A stretch of DNA of 64,000 nucleotides from Hortaea werneckii (lineage: Eukaryota > Ascomycota > Dothideomycetes > Mycosphaerellales > Teratosphaeriaceae). Positions 1 to 11,949 of the stretch are shown piece after piece. The notes beneath the pieces were generated by a model that saw only the letters and a program-made list of their open reading frames with translations, was not told the origin of the DNA and did no database searches. Numbering within the stretch: position 1 is the stretch's first letter; every line of letters begins with the position of its first letter. A program made the position numbers and the translations under genes. Where the stretch lies: assembly GCA_037044905.1 (NCBI GenBank), contig JBAOKB010000161.1, forward strand, positions 124,001 to 188,000, in the 5' to 3' direction.

Positions 1-851
1 GGCGCACAGTAGTGAGGCGCTCAGCGGTTGGTCGAAAGCGTTCGAGCGTGCAGTGCCGCCGCATTCTGCCGAGGCCAGAGCCAGAGTCGGCTGCCGTCTT
101 CACATCATTATTATCAAGCCTCGCTTGCTCTACGAGACTGGGCACTCGGCTCGCCAGAATCGGAGTCGGAGCTCCAGACCGGCATACCAGCGTCCATACA
201 AGGCTTCGTTCGTGAGAGTAGTGAACTTCACGCACCATCCCTTCCCGCCCCCGCTGGCTGTGAGATGCACCGACGCCTGCTCGCCACCGCGGCGCCGTGT
301 ACGTAGTCGTCGTTTCGGCATCAGACACGCTGGCTGTCACGATTTGTCGTCGCGTTACAATCCAACAGCTGATCGCTGTCATCCACCCCGTCCTCGCACT
401 CAAGCGTTTTCATTCATCGATCATTCATCTCAAACCTGTTCACGGTCCGGGGGACCCTTCTGCGACGCCCGCCCCTTCGGGAAGTCTGAGCTGGACTACC
501 GTCCTAGGCCCGATAACTCAAAGCTGCAGAACGCGACTGCTGCACTTCTGCACTGGAAGACCTGACCGTGCCTACCTACCTAACCCTCCCTTACCCATCC
601 GTTGACCTTACCCCGCTGCACATGCCCGTGACTTGCCCTTCGGGAGCGCGCCTGCCCTTCCTCCATCCTCTTCATCGTCGGGCTCCAATTCCTTTCTGCC
701 CATCGTGGATCCAAACAACCCGCCGCGATTGCCTGACACCCTTCCGTACCCTCAATTCCCTGGTCACTCTCCCTCGCAAGTCAGCACCATAGCCTCCAGC
801 GCACACCCGACTCTCCCCGCTGCTGGGCCGTCGCCCAAGCAAGCTGGCCGG
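1..851. other. Leader/intergenic region before the first regulator gene
   Basis: No convincing complete gene is seen. Several overlapping open frames exist but have low-complexity, shadow-like composition. From about 606 the frame of the downstream regulator is open and reads as Ser/Pro-rich protein, but it has no ATG before 852. Part of this stretch may therefore be coding through an undetected upstream exon; otherwise it is 5' leader. Confidence 0.5.
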
Positions 852-3800
852 ATGCGCAGTAGCATTGCCTGCATCCGATGCCGACGCTCCAAGGTGAAAT
901 GCGTGAACAACGGGGTGGGGACGACATGCCGGTCGTGTGAGAATTTGGGCAGAGAATGTACCTACCCGTCGCCAGTGAGCGGAGGAAGCAGGCGGAGGGA
1001 AAGCTACGCAGGAAGAAACGATGGGACGGTCGACGGCGAGAAGCGATCGAGGCCCAGGAAGAGCGCACACGCCTTCGTCGCAAGCGGAGCAACAACCCAT
1101 GGTGCCCGCGACAGTCCTCGACCTCTTCTCGATGCGTTGGATCCGAGGTTTCTCACGCCGCAAGTATGGCAGGAGCTGTTCGACATCTTCCTGGTCCATT
1201 ATTCGGCCGATCTGCCGTTCTTGCATCCTCCAAGCTTTCTCAAACCCCTCCGTCAGGCGAGCATGCAACCGCCAAACCCATCGTCCACATCAGATCCCAA
1301 CGCCGCCGTACGGCCTCCAGCTTCACCCGAATTTCTCCTTGCTTTCCTGGCCTTGACAGCGCGCTTCCACCCGAAATTGGTCGCCCACCACTCGCCTGCG
1401 ACTTCAACGCGATCAAGCAACCCTTTGATCGCATCCGAATACTATGCTGCCGCTGCGAATGAACGCCTGGTGCAGTGCCTGGGTGATAACTACGTGCACG
1501 ACATTGAAAGATGTCAAGCATCGCTCATGCTTGGATTGCACGAATGGGGCATGTGCAGAGGAAGTAAGGCGTGGATCATTATCGGCATGGCAATCCGAGC
1601 AGCCCAAGCCATGGGTCTCCAATACGAGCGTGATTTGGACGACGAGCCCATGTCACGTTCGCGAGCAGTAGGCCATGAAGCGGAACGGCTGGGAATGGGA
1701 CGCCGGGAAAAGGGTGCCAATCTCCCACATGACTCCGAAGAAGACATGTTTATACGGCAAGAGGTCCGACGACGAACTTTTTGGAGCTGCTATATTATGG
1801 ACCGATACTTGAGCAGCGGCAAGTACAGGCCTCAAATGTTGCACGCGCACGAGCTGCGGATCCAGCTGCCAGCGAGCGAGCGATCCTTCTTGTTTGCCGA
1901 GAAGGTTCGCACTCTGATGCTGGGTGAAGACGAAAGAAAAATATTACGGGAGGATGTGCAAAATCATAGGCAGCAATCGGTTGCGCTGGGTACTGGTAGC
2001 TCTTCAGAGCGGAATATGACCTCCTCACAGAGGCTTGCGGTCGACGGTGCCGAGTGTCGATTAGAGGCTGGCCCAGAAGAAGGTCTCGTTAGCCGATATG
2101 TCAAGATTCTTGAAATCTACGGCCGCGTAGTCACCTGGTCTTGCTCCGGCGGCCGGAGGTAAGTCTGCATCTGGTGCAAATGCGGGTAGGATCAAGCTGA
2201 CTGCTTTACAGGACTGAACAGTATCCGCCATGGGACCCGAGATGTCAATGGCACAATCTTCGCCAGCAATGTCTTGATTTTAAAGCCAGCCTACCGCGAC
2301 AACATACGCTCACACCTCAAAACACCCAAGCTCACATCACCTTGAAGACTTCGACGCCATACACTCTCATGCATACTGTATACCTTCTCTGCCAGATCAT
2401 GCTCCACCGCGAATACGTGCCATTCGTGGCCATCCGCTGCGCCAAGCCGCAAGGACCTCTTGACCCTCCTCTCTTCCCGTCTGGCGAGTATTCCGTGCCG
2501 GCTGGATTCTGGGACGAAAGTGCGCGAGAGTGTTTCAGATCTGCGCGCGAGATTATGGATCTCGTCGGCAGCTGTCAAGAGTGGAATGCGTTGGTAGAGA
2601 CACCGATCGTTGGTTTCGCCATCTATACCGTTGCATTCGTTGGTGTCTATTGCATTAACTTCCCCTGGATGGATCCTGAAGGATACATGTGCAGCCAGCC
2701 AACTTCCGTCACCGCTACGAATTCCGATGGCAGTAAAACAGGGGGTAGCGCGGGATTTCAGGCTGCAAAGAAAGCTCTTGAAATCATTGGCGACATGCGC
2801 CGCCGTCTAAATATGGCACACGGCTGGTTTAGTACGATCAAGAAAATGCACAAGTACTTTGTTCGTCTGAAGAAGGATTACAAGAAGAATACATCTGCAT
2901 CGAATTCTTCTGATGATGAGGGTGAGATTGCTGGCCGCAATCTTAGTCTACGAGAGGGCGGTGAAGGCGGTGGTCTTGAAGAATGGAAGATCCTGGAACG
3001 AACCTTGACTCACTTCGGCAGTCTCGACGACCAGGATGTTGAAATGGCTGATACTGGAAGCGGAAGCGGATCTAAAGCAGCGGCTGAAGTCCTGTACGAC
3101 GATAGCAGCGTCGGTACGGCAGACGTCAAAAGCGAAGAGCGTGAGCAGCATGCAACGTCTCGGGAGCAGCAGAAGGCCGAAGGTGGTCCTTGGAACGCAA
3201 TCAACTCCGCTCCTGGAGCAGAAAGCAGTCGTAGGCCAAGCCTTCAGACCCCCAGCAGCGCTCAGTTTAGGAGCTATGACTCTTTCTCGAATCACAGCCG
3301 TGGATCATTACCACCGCCTCAGCCCACGGCACCCTCGCAGCACTACCCACAACCGCCTAGCAATTATCGCTCGTCTTACTCCGCAGAAACACCAGGGACT
3401 GGGACTGTGCCGAGCCTCACTTCGCCAGCCTCATACTCAGCCTCTACACCTTCACAAACATCTCCACCTTTTGAACGCCAGCCATCAGCTACCGGGTGGA
3501 CACCACAGGGGACCTCTTACCCGCTTGCGCCGATGCAACAGCAGCCATACACGAATGGTTATGGTCAATACAACCCACAAGCACCCCCACATCTCCAACA
3601 ATTAGCACCTCTCCAAGCAGCTTCAGCCGCACATCCCCCTTCGCATCCTCCCCAGCTACCCTCAATGCAGCAACAGCAACTAGCGCCACCTATGCAGAAC
3701 CAGTACCCGCAACAGCAACTTCAGCCGGCGCCGCCACTCCAGGAGCAGCAGCAGCAGCCGGCTATGTGGGACAACAACCAGAAGGAACAGTGGCTTGACA

Positions 3801-3934
3801 ACCTGCAGACGCGCATGAGCGCCGATGACCTCGCTGCGTTTGTCGACGGGGGCGATATCAGCGATTGGGCTTCGAGAAGCGATTATGGCCAGGCAGGCTG
3901 GCTTGCTACTCTGTGGGGAGGCGCGGACAATTAG
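852..3934 (+). CDS. Zn2Cys6 fungal-specific transcription factor
   Basis: Nuclear regulator with an N-terminal Zn2Cys6 binuclear cluster (Cys 7, 10, 17, 26, 29, 36 counted from the ATG at 852) and a fungal-specific transcription-factor middle region (Fungal_trans type) that continues across one intron. The intron is 2159-2211 (GTAAGT...TTTACAG, 53 nt); joining 852..2158 with 2212..3934 keeps one frame and gives about 1009 residues. The last ~250 residues are rich in Pro, Gln and Ser, like an activation domain, and the protein ends in a conserved-looking acidic/aromatic tail. The frame is open upstream to 606 without an ATG, so an extra first exon is possible and would add about 80 residues. 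It lies about 1.1 kb upstream of a secreted beta-galactosidase on the same strand; a regulatory link is only inferred. The target genes cannot be named from sequence. Confidence 0.88.
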
Positions 3935-4353
3935 AGGGTGATTTTTTTTTTTTTTTTTCCCTATCTTAACACCAATGGCTCTGACGGAGCATTGTTTTCG
4001 GAGAAAGAGTCAAGAGTCATAGTTTTATCATGATGCCGGGAAAACTTTCTTGGGATTTGATCATAGGCATCGTGGCTTTCTAGGCATATTTCTTTCTTTT
4101 TATCGCTACTGGGATATGATGAACCGGGGTTTCGTCTGCCCGGATCTTCTTTCTTTCTTTCTTTCTTGGAGGCGAGGGCAGAGCTAGGGCTCGCAAATGA
4201 TGATAATGTTTGAATGTACTGCAGAAAAAGAAAGTCTATACGACTTCCATCATTCCTTCATCCCATCCCTTCTCTCTGCTCTCGCTCTACCTGCATCGAA
4301 TTCGAACTCATCTGGTTCTTTCCCCTGCTTTTCTCTCGACAACCTTCGTTGTT

Positions 4354-4360
4354 TTTAGCC
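4354..4360 (-). promoter_or_regulatory. GGCTAAA motif (XlnR/XYR1-type site) upstream of beta-galactosidase
   Basis: TTTAGCC on the plus strand is GGCTAAA on the minus strand, the core recognised by XlnR/XYR1-type activators of (hemi)cellulase genes in Aspergillus and Trichoderma. It lies about 660 bp upstream of the beta-galactosidase ATG. Several CreA-like SYGGRG matches lie nearby (GTGGGG at about 4624; GCGGGG on the minus strand near 4451, 4569 and 4632). A 7-mer occurs often by chance, so this is suggestive only. Confidence 0.3.
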
Positions 4361-4913
4361 GCCGGACTCCCACCCCTCCGGAGGGCAGTCTGACGCTTAG
4401 CTCCGGCTCTTCTCCCTCCGCACCGAACGTGGAAGGTACGGGGAATATCCAGCCCCGCTGTCCTCTCTTCCCCTCTCCACTTCCCGACCTCCTCCATCTG
4501 CTCTCCAACCTACATCGCTTCCTCCATGCAAGCCCTACCAACCTTGCCACCTCGCTAAGCTTGTCCAAGCCCCGCGGAAGATACCGTACTGCGGGCTTGA
4601 CCTGCACAAGATCCATCGTGACAGTGGGGAAAACCCCGCAGCGTGTGTATACAGTTTGCGGGAACGACGCGGGAGGTTTTTCCGCTCCATCATACTTGCC
4701 CTTGTGCCTGGCAGGTGTTTGGTTGGAGGTGCTACTCGGATGGAGATATTGTTCCTGATGAACATGGCGGACTTCCTCTTTTGGCACGTGGGAAGCAGAA
4801 ATTGTACGGCTACAGTAGTTAGTGCAATGCGACTTTGTTGCGCTACTACTATGCATGCATGGGTTCTCCACGGTGAGCTTCCCTAGGACTTGCAGTTTTC
4901 GCGAGGAGAGGGG

Positions 4914-4927
4914 CGATTGGTATAAAA
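4914..4927 (+). promoter_or_regulatory. CCAAT (reverse) and TATA box of the beta-galactosidase
   Basis: GATTGG (reverse CCAAT) runs directly into TATAAAAG about 95-100 bp before the beta-galactosidase ATG, a good position for a core promoter. Confidence 0.6.
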
Positions 4928-5020
4928 GTGAGGTGGGTTCGTCGTAAGTGTACGTATCCCTTCCCTTTGCTTTTGCTTTGCTGTGCCTGGCCTGTTGTCT
5001 GCATTTGGAAAGTGGTCAGG

Positions 5021-8000
5021 ATGCTGTTTGGCAAGCTTTGCAAGGCGGCGTTGCTGTCGGCTGCAGCTGTCCAGTCTGCTGCCGCTTTGGCGATTGGTGG
5101 CAAGCCGAATTTGATGATCCGTGATTCGGATTCTTTGCAAGACATTGTCACTTGGGACGAAGTAAGTGTCGACGACCCTGCGAGTTAGTGAACGACTGCT
5201 TACTCTCTGCCCAGCACTCGCTGTTTGTCCATGGAGAGCGCATCATCTTCTACTCGGGAGAATTCCATCCATACCGCCTACCCGTCCCAAGTCTGTGGCT
5301 AGATGTGTTCCAGAAGATTAAGGCGTTGGGTTACAATGGCGTGTCCTTCTACACTGACTGGGCGCTGCTGGAGGGAAAGCCCGGAGTCTTCAATGCCTCT
5401 AGCGTTTTTGATTTCCAGCCTTTCTTCGATGCGGCTCAAGAGGCCGGGATTTACCTTCTCGCTCGTCCAGGCCCATACATCAATGCCGAAGTATCTGGCG
5501 GTGGCTTTCCTGGATGGCTACAGCGCATTCCTGGTACTCTGAGGACAAGGGACCCATCCTATCTTCACGCCACAGACAACTATGCTAGGAACATGAACGA
5601 GATTATTGCCAAGGCACAAATCACCAACGGTGGCCCTGTCATCCTCGCCCAGCCAGAGAACGAATACACGGGTGCAACAGACGATGTTCCAGAATTCCCT
5701 GATCCTGTCTACTTCGGCTATGTAGAGAAGCAGATGAGAGATGCAGGCATTGTAGTGCCCCTTATATCCAACGATGCGTCACCACAAGGTTACTTCGCCC
5801 CTGGCTCAGGCTCGCCGGCAGCGGTGGACATCTATGGCCACGATGGATACCCTCTCGGCTTCGACTGTGCCAACCCGTACACCTGGCCAGATCAATCATT
5901 GCCCACGAACTTTCTCACCCTACACCGTCAGCAGAGTCCGTCGACGCCTTACAGTATCATCGAATTCCAAGGCGGCGCCTTTGATCCTTGGGGCGGCAAT
6001 GGCTTTGAACAGTGTGTCAAGCTCCTAGGTCCTGAGTTCGAGCGGGTCTTCTACAAGAACGACTTCTCATTCGGTCTCACAATCTTCAACATCTACATGA
6101 CCTACGGGGGAACCAACTGGGGTAACCTCGGGCACCCAGGCGGTTATACTTCGTACGACTATGGCGCGGTCATTAAGGAGGATCGCGCGGTGACACGAGA
6201 GAAGTATAGCGAAGCCAAGCTGGAGGCAAACTTTTTGCAGGCATCGCCAGCCTACTGGACTGCCTGGGCGCAGAACAACACCAATGCCAACGGTTCATAC
6301 ACTGGCAATGAGGACTTGGCCGTCACTGCTCTTCTAGGCGAGCAGACTAACTTCTTCGTGCTTCGCCATGCCGCGTTCAATTCCCTAGAAACCACCGATT
6401 ATTTCATCACTCTGCCGTCAAAGAGCCAGGGCAACATCAGCATCCCTCAGCTAGGTGGCAGCCTCTCGCTTCATGGAAGGGACTCCAAGTGGCACGTCAC
6501 GGACTACGACGTTGGCGGCATCAACTTGGTCTACTCCACCGCTGAGATCTTCACCTGGAAGCAATATGGCCACAAGCGTGTGCTCGTTGTATACGGCGGA
6601 CCTGGCGAGATGCACGAGCTCGCTGTCGAAGGTGGCGGTCACGCCAAGACAGTCGAAGGCGACGGCGTCAAGTATGGAAAGAAGAACGGCGCTACAGTGA
6701 TGCAGTATTCAGTGAGTGCTGACCGGAAGGTCGTTGAGCTCGGATGCGGCTTGACTGTCTACCTGCTTGACCGCAACTCGGCCTACAACTACTGGGTGCT
6801 TGATCTCCCATCCGACAATGTGTGGGGCAATTACACGCACCCCAGCCACGCAGTGTCTGCACCGATTGTGAACGGAGGCTACCTTCTTCGCACCGTCGAA
6901 GTCACAGACGGCTGTGTCCACCTGACCGGTGACATTAACTCCACCACGACTTTCGAGGTCATTGGCGGTGCTCCTCACCACACTCGCGAAATGACCTTCA
7001 ACGGTGAGAAGGTACACTTCAAGCAGGACCACTGGAGCGGAGTTGTTACTGCTACCGTCTCCTACGACGAGCCTTCGATTGACCTGCCGAACCTGAGCAC
7101 GATCGGCTGGAAATCCGTCGATACTCTCCCCGAACTCAAGTCCGACTACGACGACAGCCTTTGGACTGACGCCTACTTGACTTACACCAACAACACCCTC
7201 CGCAACCTGACCACGCCGCGTTCACTGTACGCCAGCGACTACGGCTATAACACTGGCTACCTCCTGTTCCGCGGCCACTTCACAGCAAAGGGAGGCGAGT
7301 CGTCCCTCTACCTCGCCACCCAAGGCGGCTCAGCCTTCGGCCACAGCGTCTGGATCAACAACACCTTCGTTGGCTCCTTTGATGGCGCCGACCTCTACTC
7401 CACCTGGAATGCCACCTACGACCTACCCACGCTCTCGGCCGGCAGTCCCTACGTGATCACCGTTCTGATCGACAACATGGGCCTGAACGAGGACTGGACG
7501 GTTGGGACGGACGACATGAAGAACCCGCGCGGCATCCTCGACTACCGGCTCGACGGCCACAGCAAGGACGCCGTGACCTGGAAACTGACCGGCAACCTGC
7601 ACGGCGAAGACTACGAGGACAAGACGCGCGGCCCGCTGAACGAAGGCGGGCTCTGGGTCGAACGAAACGGGTACCACCTCCCCGGCGCGCCGACCTCAGA
7701 CTGGTCCTCCAGCGCACTGGGTCCGATGGAGGGGCTCAGCGAACCAGGCGTGAAGTTCTACGCTACCACCTTCGACCTCGACATGCCCGAGGGTTACGAT
7801 ATCCCGCTTCGCTTCACCTTCTCCAACGCCACCATGACGAGCAATGGGACCGCGCAGGCGTATAGGTGTCAGATCTATGTCAACGGGTACCAGTTTGGGA
7901 AGTACGTGCATAATATTGGCCCGCAGGACGATTTCCCGGTGCCAGAGGGGATTTTCAATTATCACGGCTCGGTAAGTCTATAGACATTCCCCCCCCACCC

Positions 8001-8218
8001 CCCCTCCCCTTTTGTTGTCATTCCCTAGTACCCATGTGTGCTCTAACTAACTTGTTCCTTCACAGAACTACGTGGGCGTTTCGTTCTGGTCGTTGGAAGA
8101 GGAAGGTGCCCGGGTTGGCAACTTCAGCCTCGTCGCTGGACACCCGGTGCAGAGTGGTTTCGGTCCTGTCGAGCTCGCACCCTTGACCGGATGGTCGAAG
8201 CGTGAGGGCGCGTATTAG
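5021..8218 (+). CDS. lacA: Secreted beta-galactosidase, glycoside hydrolase family 35
   Basis: Extracellular enzyme releasing terminal beta-galactose from lactose or plant galactans. Exons 5021..5161, 5215..7971 and 8066..8218 (introns GTAAGT...CCAG, 53 nt, and GTAAGT...CACAG, 94 nt) give about 1016 residues, the usual length of large fungal GH35 enzymes. The N-terminus has a basic start and an Ala/Leu-rich signal peptide (first ~25 residues). The catalytic acid/base is Glu197 in QPENEY and the nucleophile is Glu297 in IIEFQGGAFD, both in the expected GH35 context. The C-terminal beta domains end in the conserved NYVGVSFWSLEE segment carried by the last exon. Many Asn-X-Ser/Thr sites fit secretion. 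The second intron begins with a C-rich run. Spacing and promoter motifs suggest sugar-regulated expression. The gene appears intact. Confidence 0.96.
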
Positions 8219-8458
8219 AATTGCTGTCGGAGTTCAATCGAACCGTAATGGTTGGACCAGACTCGTTTGCGGCCGCATCTGTAGCAGCTCCTCGGAAAGG
8301 GTTGCTAGCCATGTAATGAGATATGATTGAAAACCAGCTGCCAGCTCTGCTGATGCGCTCTTGATCCAAGTCTTGTTTCCAGTTCTCGTTGCTGCATTGG
8401 AAGCAGACATATCTTCACTTGTAGCGTGCGGATGTGACATTCTTCAAGACCTGCCCAC

Positions 8459-9643
8459 TCATCCCGGTGCCGGTGTTCCCTCCCCTCCACTCGCCGGCGT
8501 TTCCGCACCACTCTCAACACCACCTCTGACCTTCTTCTTGCCCTTCTTCTTCGGCTTCGGCACAACTGCGGGTCTTTGGCCGAAGTTCCCTATGCTGAGA
8601 TGACTGCCGCAGAGCAGACACTGGCTCTCTTTCAACGGCTCGCAGAAGATGCTCAGACAGATTGAGCAGACGTATCCGATATCCACTATCCTCTTGTGAC
8701 AGAAACACGCTGCGCGGAAATCAACCCCTTCGCCTTCTCCAGGTGTGATGAGATGTTCTCGTGCAGCTGCGTCGGGCAGGTAGGCAAACATGAGGTATTG
8801 CAGCAGGCCTGCCCGGGTTTCAGGCGTGGAGAGGGACATGTAGATGCCTCCGGTCGTGTCGGCAGCTTGCTGGAGGAAGACAGGGTCGCCCGCGAGTTTG
8901 AGCACGTCTATGGGGATTCCGAGGCGCTGGCAGGCGAAGATGGAGTTCATGATCTCGATGTAATGGTCTGCTAGATCGCCGCTGACGGAGAGGATCAGGA
9001 TGCGGGAGCTTAGGCCGAGGGAAGAAGCCGCTTTGGTTGGATCGGCCGTCACTTCGTTGCCTCCTGCCATGGAGGAAGGGTCAGAATAGTTGAATTGGGT
9101 GCTTGTGGTGGTAGGCATGGCGGCGGATTGCTTGGAAATGAAAGCGAGCGCTCGGGTTAATGCGCCTGCGAGCATGGTTGAGGGCGAGGAGGAAATGGCA
9201 TCGGGTGTCGTCGAGCTCATGAGATTACGCAGGTTGCTGAGGAAAGCGTGCTCGAGCTGTGCGAAGGGGCGGTATTTGTTGGCATCGTCTGGAGGGGCCT
9301 GGACAGGACCGCCTGTGCCTGCCCCGGAGTGTCCGTCATGCATGTTTGCATCGTCCCCAGCGACTCCGTTCGCTTCGGTCGTGGCCTTGGGAGGGGAAGG
9401 CGTCGGGTACAACCATTCTGCCCGTTCGGCATGGCTCGCAACCACGGCCACACGGTTGGCATGGTTGATGGCGAGGTGAGCGTTGATGAAGACTAGTAGA
9501 TTAGCGATGGCTTTGGAGAGCGGCAGTGAGTCCGCGAGCAATGCCCACGCATGTGGGTTGGTATCGAGGATGATGGTAAGAAGTGAAGGAGGCTCAAGGT
9601 CCTGCTGAGCCGCTGCGCGGTCAGTCGCGTCAACCGCGTTCAT
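8459..9643 (-). CDS. TFB4: TFIIH core subunit Tfb4 (p34)
   Basis: Subunit of the TFIIH core used in RNA polymerase II initiation and nucleotide excision repair. Single exon of 394 residues from the ATG at 9643. The N-terminal two thirds is the von Willebrand A-like Tfb4 domain, recognisable from SLLTIILDTNPHAWALL and the LLVFINAHL segment. The C-terminus holds the zinc-binding region with paired cysteines (CFCHK, CSICLSIFC, CLLCGSH), as in the p34/Tfb4 family. An Ala/Gly/Pro-rich insert after residue ~80 and a short basic tail look lineage-specific. It converges with the beta-galactosidase gene, with 240 bp between stops. No frame breaks. Confidence 0.95.
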   Translation of the reverse strand: MNAVDATDRAAAQQDLEPPSLLTIILDTNPHAWALLADSLPLSKAIANLLVFINAHLAINHANRVAVVASHAERAEWLYPTPSPPKATTEANGVAGDDANMHDGHSGAGTGGPVQAPPDDANKYRPFAQLEHAFLSNLRNLMSSTTPDAISSSPSTMLAGALTRALAFISKQSAAMPTTTSTQFNYSDPSSMAGGNEVTADPTKAASSLGLSSRILILSVSGDLADHYIEIMNSIFACQRLGIPIDVLKLAGDPVFLQQAADTTGGIYMSLSTPETRAGLLQYLMFAYLPDAAAREHLITPGEGEGVDFRAACFCHKRIVDIGYVCSICLSIFCEPLKESQCLLCGSHLSIGNFGQRPAVVPKPKKKGKKKVRGGVESGAETPASGGEGTPAPG

Positions 9644-10506
9644 ACTAGTAGCAGTACTGCAGTAGCACTCCCATTAGTCTCAGCAACTTCTCTCCCTCCT
9701 CTCTTTGAGCCAGTAGACGCCACTGTCGCAGGACCTGATATTCGCCACCCGCGCGACGCCGGAGGAAGTGAGGTCTATCCTATGGTTGCTGCGAAGCTGT
9801 GGAAGCAACCGGCGTATCCATCGATGTGGTCCCTAGGTGGATGTGATGCTACAGCCCGGCTGCCTTAGGTGTCTTTGACTCGGCCCGGTCAGGCGCCGGC
9901 GCCGGCGAGGCGAGTCGAGCCTGCAGTGCTACCCTCGAATGGTTTCACCACTCTGATCGTCTGTTGTGAGTGGGAACTTCACGCCGAGCACACTATTGTA
10001 GAATTTGAGCCTTATCGCTGGACACCTCACCTGGGCATTTGAACTTCACTTACCGTCAGCTCATCCCGTTCCAGCGGTATGCGCGAAAGAGATACTCCGC
10101 TCTCGTGCTGATGACCGCCGAGCCTTCAACGGAGCCCGGCCCGATCTTGCAGGCAAAGGCGGGATTGCCTCTTCCAACACACCGTCCCAGCGGGGCCTCA
10201 CCAATACGGGATCGCGATGAAGTTGAGCATCCTTCTGCCAAGGGCCCAATGCAAAGGCTTCGTAACATCTTCGCCAGTCTCTAGTAAATACTAAACCTCT
10301 TTGCCAGTCTTCCGTGGATTCTGGCATTCTCGCCATTCCTCCCGTGAACACTTTGCATTTGCGCGGTAGAGCATGTCTACTTTTTACTCGTCTTTCTTAT
10401 AGCTAAGGTACTGCTTCTTCCGCTCCTACGCATCCCATAACGCCACAACTTCACAGCTCTATTCGCTCCACTATCTGGTACAGACGCTACCGGCATCACC
10501 GCGGAG
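9644..10506. other. Divergent intergenic region between TFB4 and an MFS gene
   Basis: About 860 bp acting as promoter for both neighbours. It contains a GC-rich palindrome-like GGCGCCGGCGCCGGC stretch near 9893-9907. No supported gene. Confidence 0.5.
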
Positions 10507-11949
10507 ATGGAGAGATCTAACGCAGGCTCATCCACGGCGGTCATGGAACCTATCGGACTCGAGCCCATCCACACCCGTCAGGAGAACTACTCAAGCACCA
10601 ACAAGCAGGCCCCTTCAATCGATGGCCGCAGTCTCCGTTCACATTTCTCCACTGGGCCTCGCCGACCAGGAGATGATTTCAGCGACGGCAGCGACCGCAA
10701 TGAATCGTTGCCGTCTCCCACCACAGCACATGAACAACTCGAAACCTGGAGGAACCCCCGCAGCAACATCTACAAGCTCGCCGCCACCTTCTGGGCTTTC
10801 ACCATCATGGGCATGAACGATGCGACCTACGGAGCCATCATCCCTTACCTGGAGACCTACTACGACCTAAGCTACGTTGTCGTCTCTTTGATCTTCTTAT
10901 CGCCATTCGTTGGTTACAACCTAGCTGCCGTCCTCAACAATACCGTTCACTTGAAGCTGGGCCAACGAGGAGTCGCGTTCATCGGACCAGCTTGCCACCT
11001 GATCGCCTACATCGTCATTGCCGTTCACCCTCCCTATCCCGTACTGGTCGTAGTGTTCATCATCGCCGGTCTAGGCAACGGCATCGAGGACAGCGGCTGG
11101 AATGCCTGGATCGGCGGACTCGCAAACGCCAACGAGCTTCTGGGTTTCCTGCATGGCTTCTACGGCGCAGGTGCTACAGTCGCCCCTACCATTGCTACCA
11201 CCCTTGTCACTGAGGCTGGCTTGCAATGGTACAGCTGGTACTACTTCATGATCGGCTTCGCTTTCCTCGAGCTCTGCACAAGTCTCCATGCTTTCTGGAG
11301 CGCGACGGGGGCCGCATACCGTGAAGCCCATCCGCGCACCTCAAACGAATCTGGTTCCCGTCTCAAGGAGGCTTGCCTGAAGATGCCAGCTGCTCGCACG
11401 ACATGGCTCGGCGCGCTCTTCCTTCTCGGATACGTGGGTACGGAGGTCGCCCTTGGCGGTTGGATCGTCCAGTTCATGATCAAAGTGCGAGATGGTGAGG
11501 CCTTTGCTTCTGGTATGACGGCTACGGGGTTCTGGCTTGGTATCACGGTCGGCAGACTGGTGCTCGGCTTTGTCACGCCACGGATTGGTGAGAAGCTTTC
11601 GGTAGCTATCTACCTCCCTATCGCGCTGGCACTGGAGCTCCTGTTCTGGCTGGTACCACAGTTCTACGTGAGTGCTGTTGCAGTGGCCCTTCAAGGCTTC
11701 TTCTTGGGCCCGCTTTTCCCGGCTCTCGTCGTCGTTCTTACCAAGCTGTTGCCAAAGCACCTGCACGTGTCCAGTATCGGGTTCGCAGCAGCTTTTGGTG
11801 GATCAGGAGGTGCGCTTTTCCCGTTCCTGGTCGGTCTTGTTGCCCAAGCAGAAGGCGTTCGGGTCTTGCAACCTATCATTGTGGCGCTGCTTGCGGTTAT
11901 CTGGGGTCTGTGGATGGCTTTGCCGAAGATTGAGAAGAAGAGGGTATAG
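10507..11949 (+). CDS. MFS transporter of the FHS/Bsc6-like type
   Basis: Single-exon membrane transporter of 480 residues, ATG at 10507. A hydrophilic N-terminal tail of ~85 residues is followed by about 12 hydrophobic segments, the first in the conserved GMNDATYGAIIPYLETYY context typical of fungal MFS proteins related to fucose permease and yeast 'bypass of stop codon 6'. Loop motifs such as GLGNGIEDSGWNAW and LHGFYGAGATVAP fit this subgroup. Substrate cannot be read from sequence; relatives are usually annotated as sugar or general MFS carriers. It lies between TFB4 and a C2H2/Zn2Cys6 regulator, and a functional link is not evident. No frame problems. Confidence 0.9.
   Translation: MERSNAGSSTAVMEPIGLEPIHTRQENYSSTNKQAPSIDGRSLRSHFSTGPRRPGDDFSDGSDRNESLPSPTTAHEQLETWRNPRSNIYKLAATFWAFTIMGMNDATYGAIIPYLETYYDLSYVVVSLIFLSPFVGYNLAAVLNNTVHLKLGQRGVAFIGPACHLIAYIVIAVHPPYPVLVVVFIIAGLGNGIEDSGWNAWIGGLANANELLGFLHGFYGAGATVAPTIATTLVTEAGLQWYSWYYFMIGFAFLELCTSLHAFWSATGAAYREAHPRTSNESGSRLKEACLKMPAARTTWLGALFLLGYVGTEVALGGWIVQFMIKVRDGEAFASGMTATGFWLGITVGRLVLGFVTPRIGEKLSVAIYLPIALALELLFWLVPQFYVSAVAVALQGFFLGPLFPALVVVLTKLLPKHLHVSSIGFAAAFGGSGGALFPFLVGLVAQAEGVRVLQPIIVALLAVIWGLWMALPKIEKKRV

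Larger units (their letters stand above)
3935..5020. other. Intergenic region with the beta-galactosidase promoter
   Basis: After the regulator stop there is a poly-T run (about 3944-3958), then a TTTC/TCTT microsatellite (about 4145-4167). The rest is C/T-rich promoter sequence leading to the beta-galactosidase. No real gene is seen; the open frames here are overlapping and low in complexity. Confidence 0.6.

Noticed and set aside
53..565. 170-codon open frame at the left end, plus strand
   Set aside because: Its composition is unlike a folded protein and overlapping frames are equally open; it has no conserved pattern and no downstream continuation.
672..1268. Minus-strand 198-codon frame
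   Set aside because: It lies antisense within the Zn2Cys6 regulator and its pattern is explained by the real gene.
4210..4871. Open frames of 180+ codons on both strands before the beta-galactosidase
   Set aside because: Low-complexity C/T-rich promoter DNA; the two strands mirror each other and neither has a protein-like pattern.
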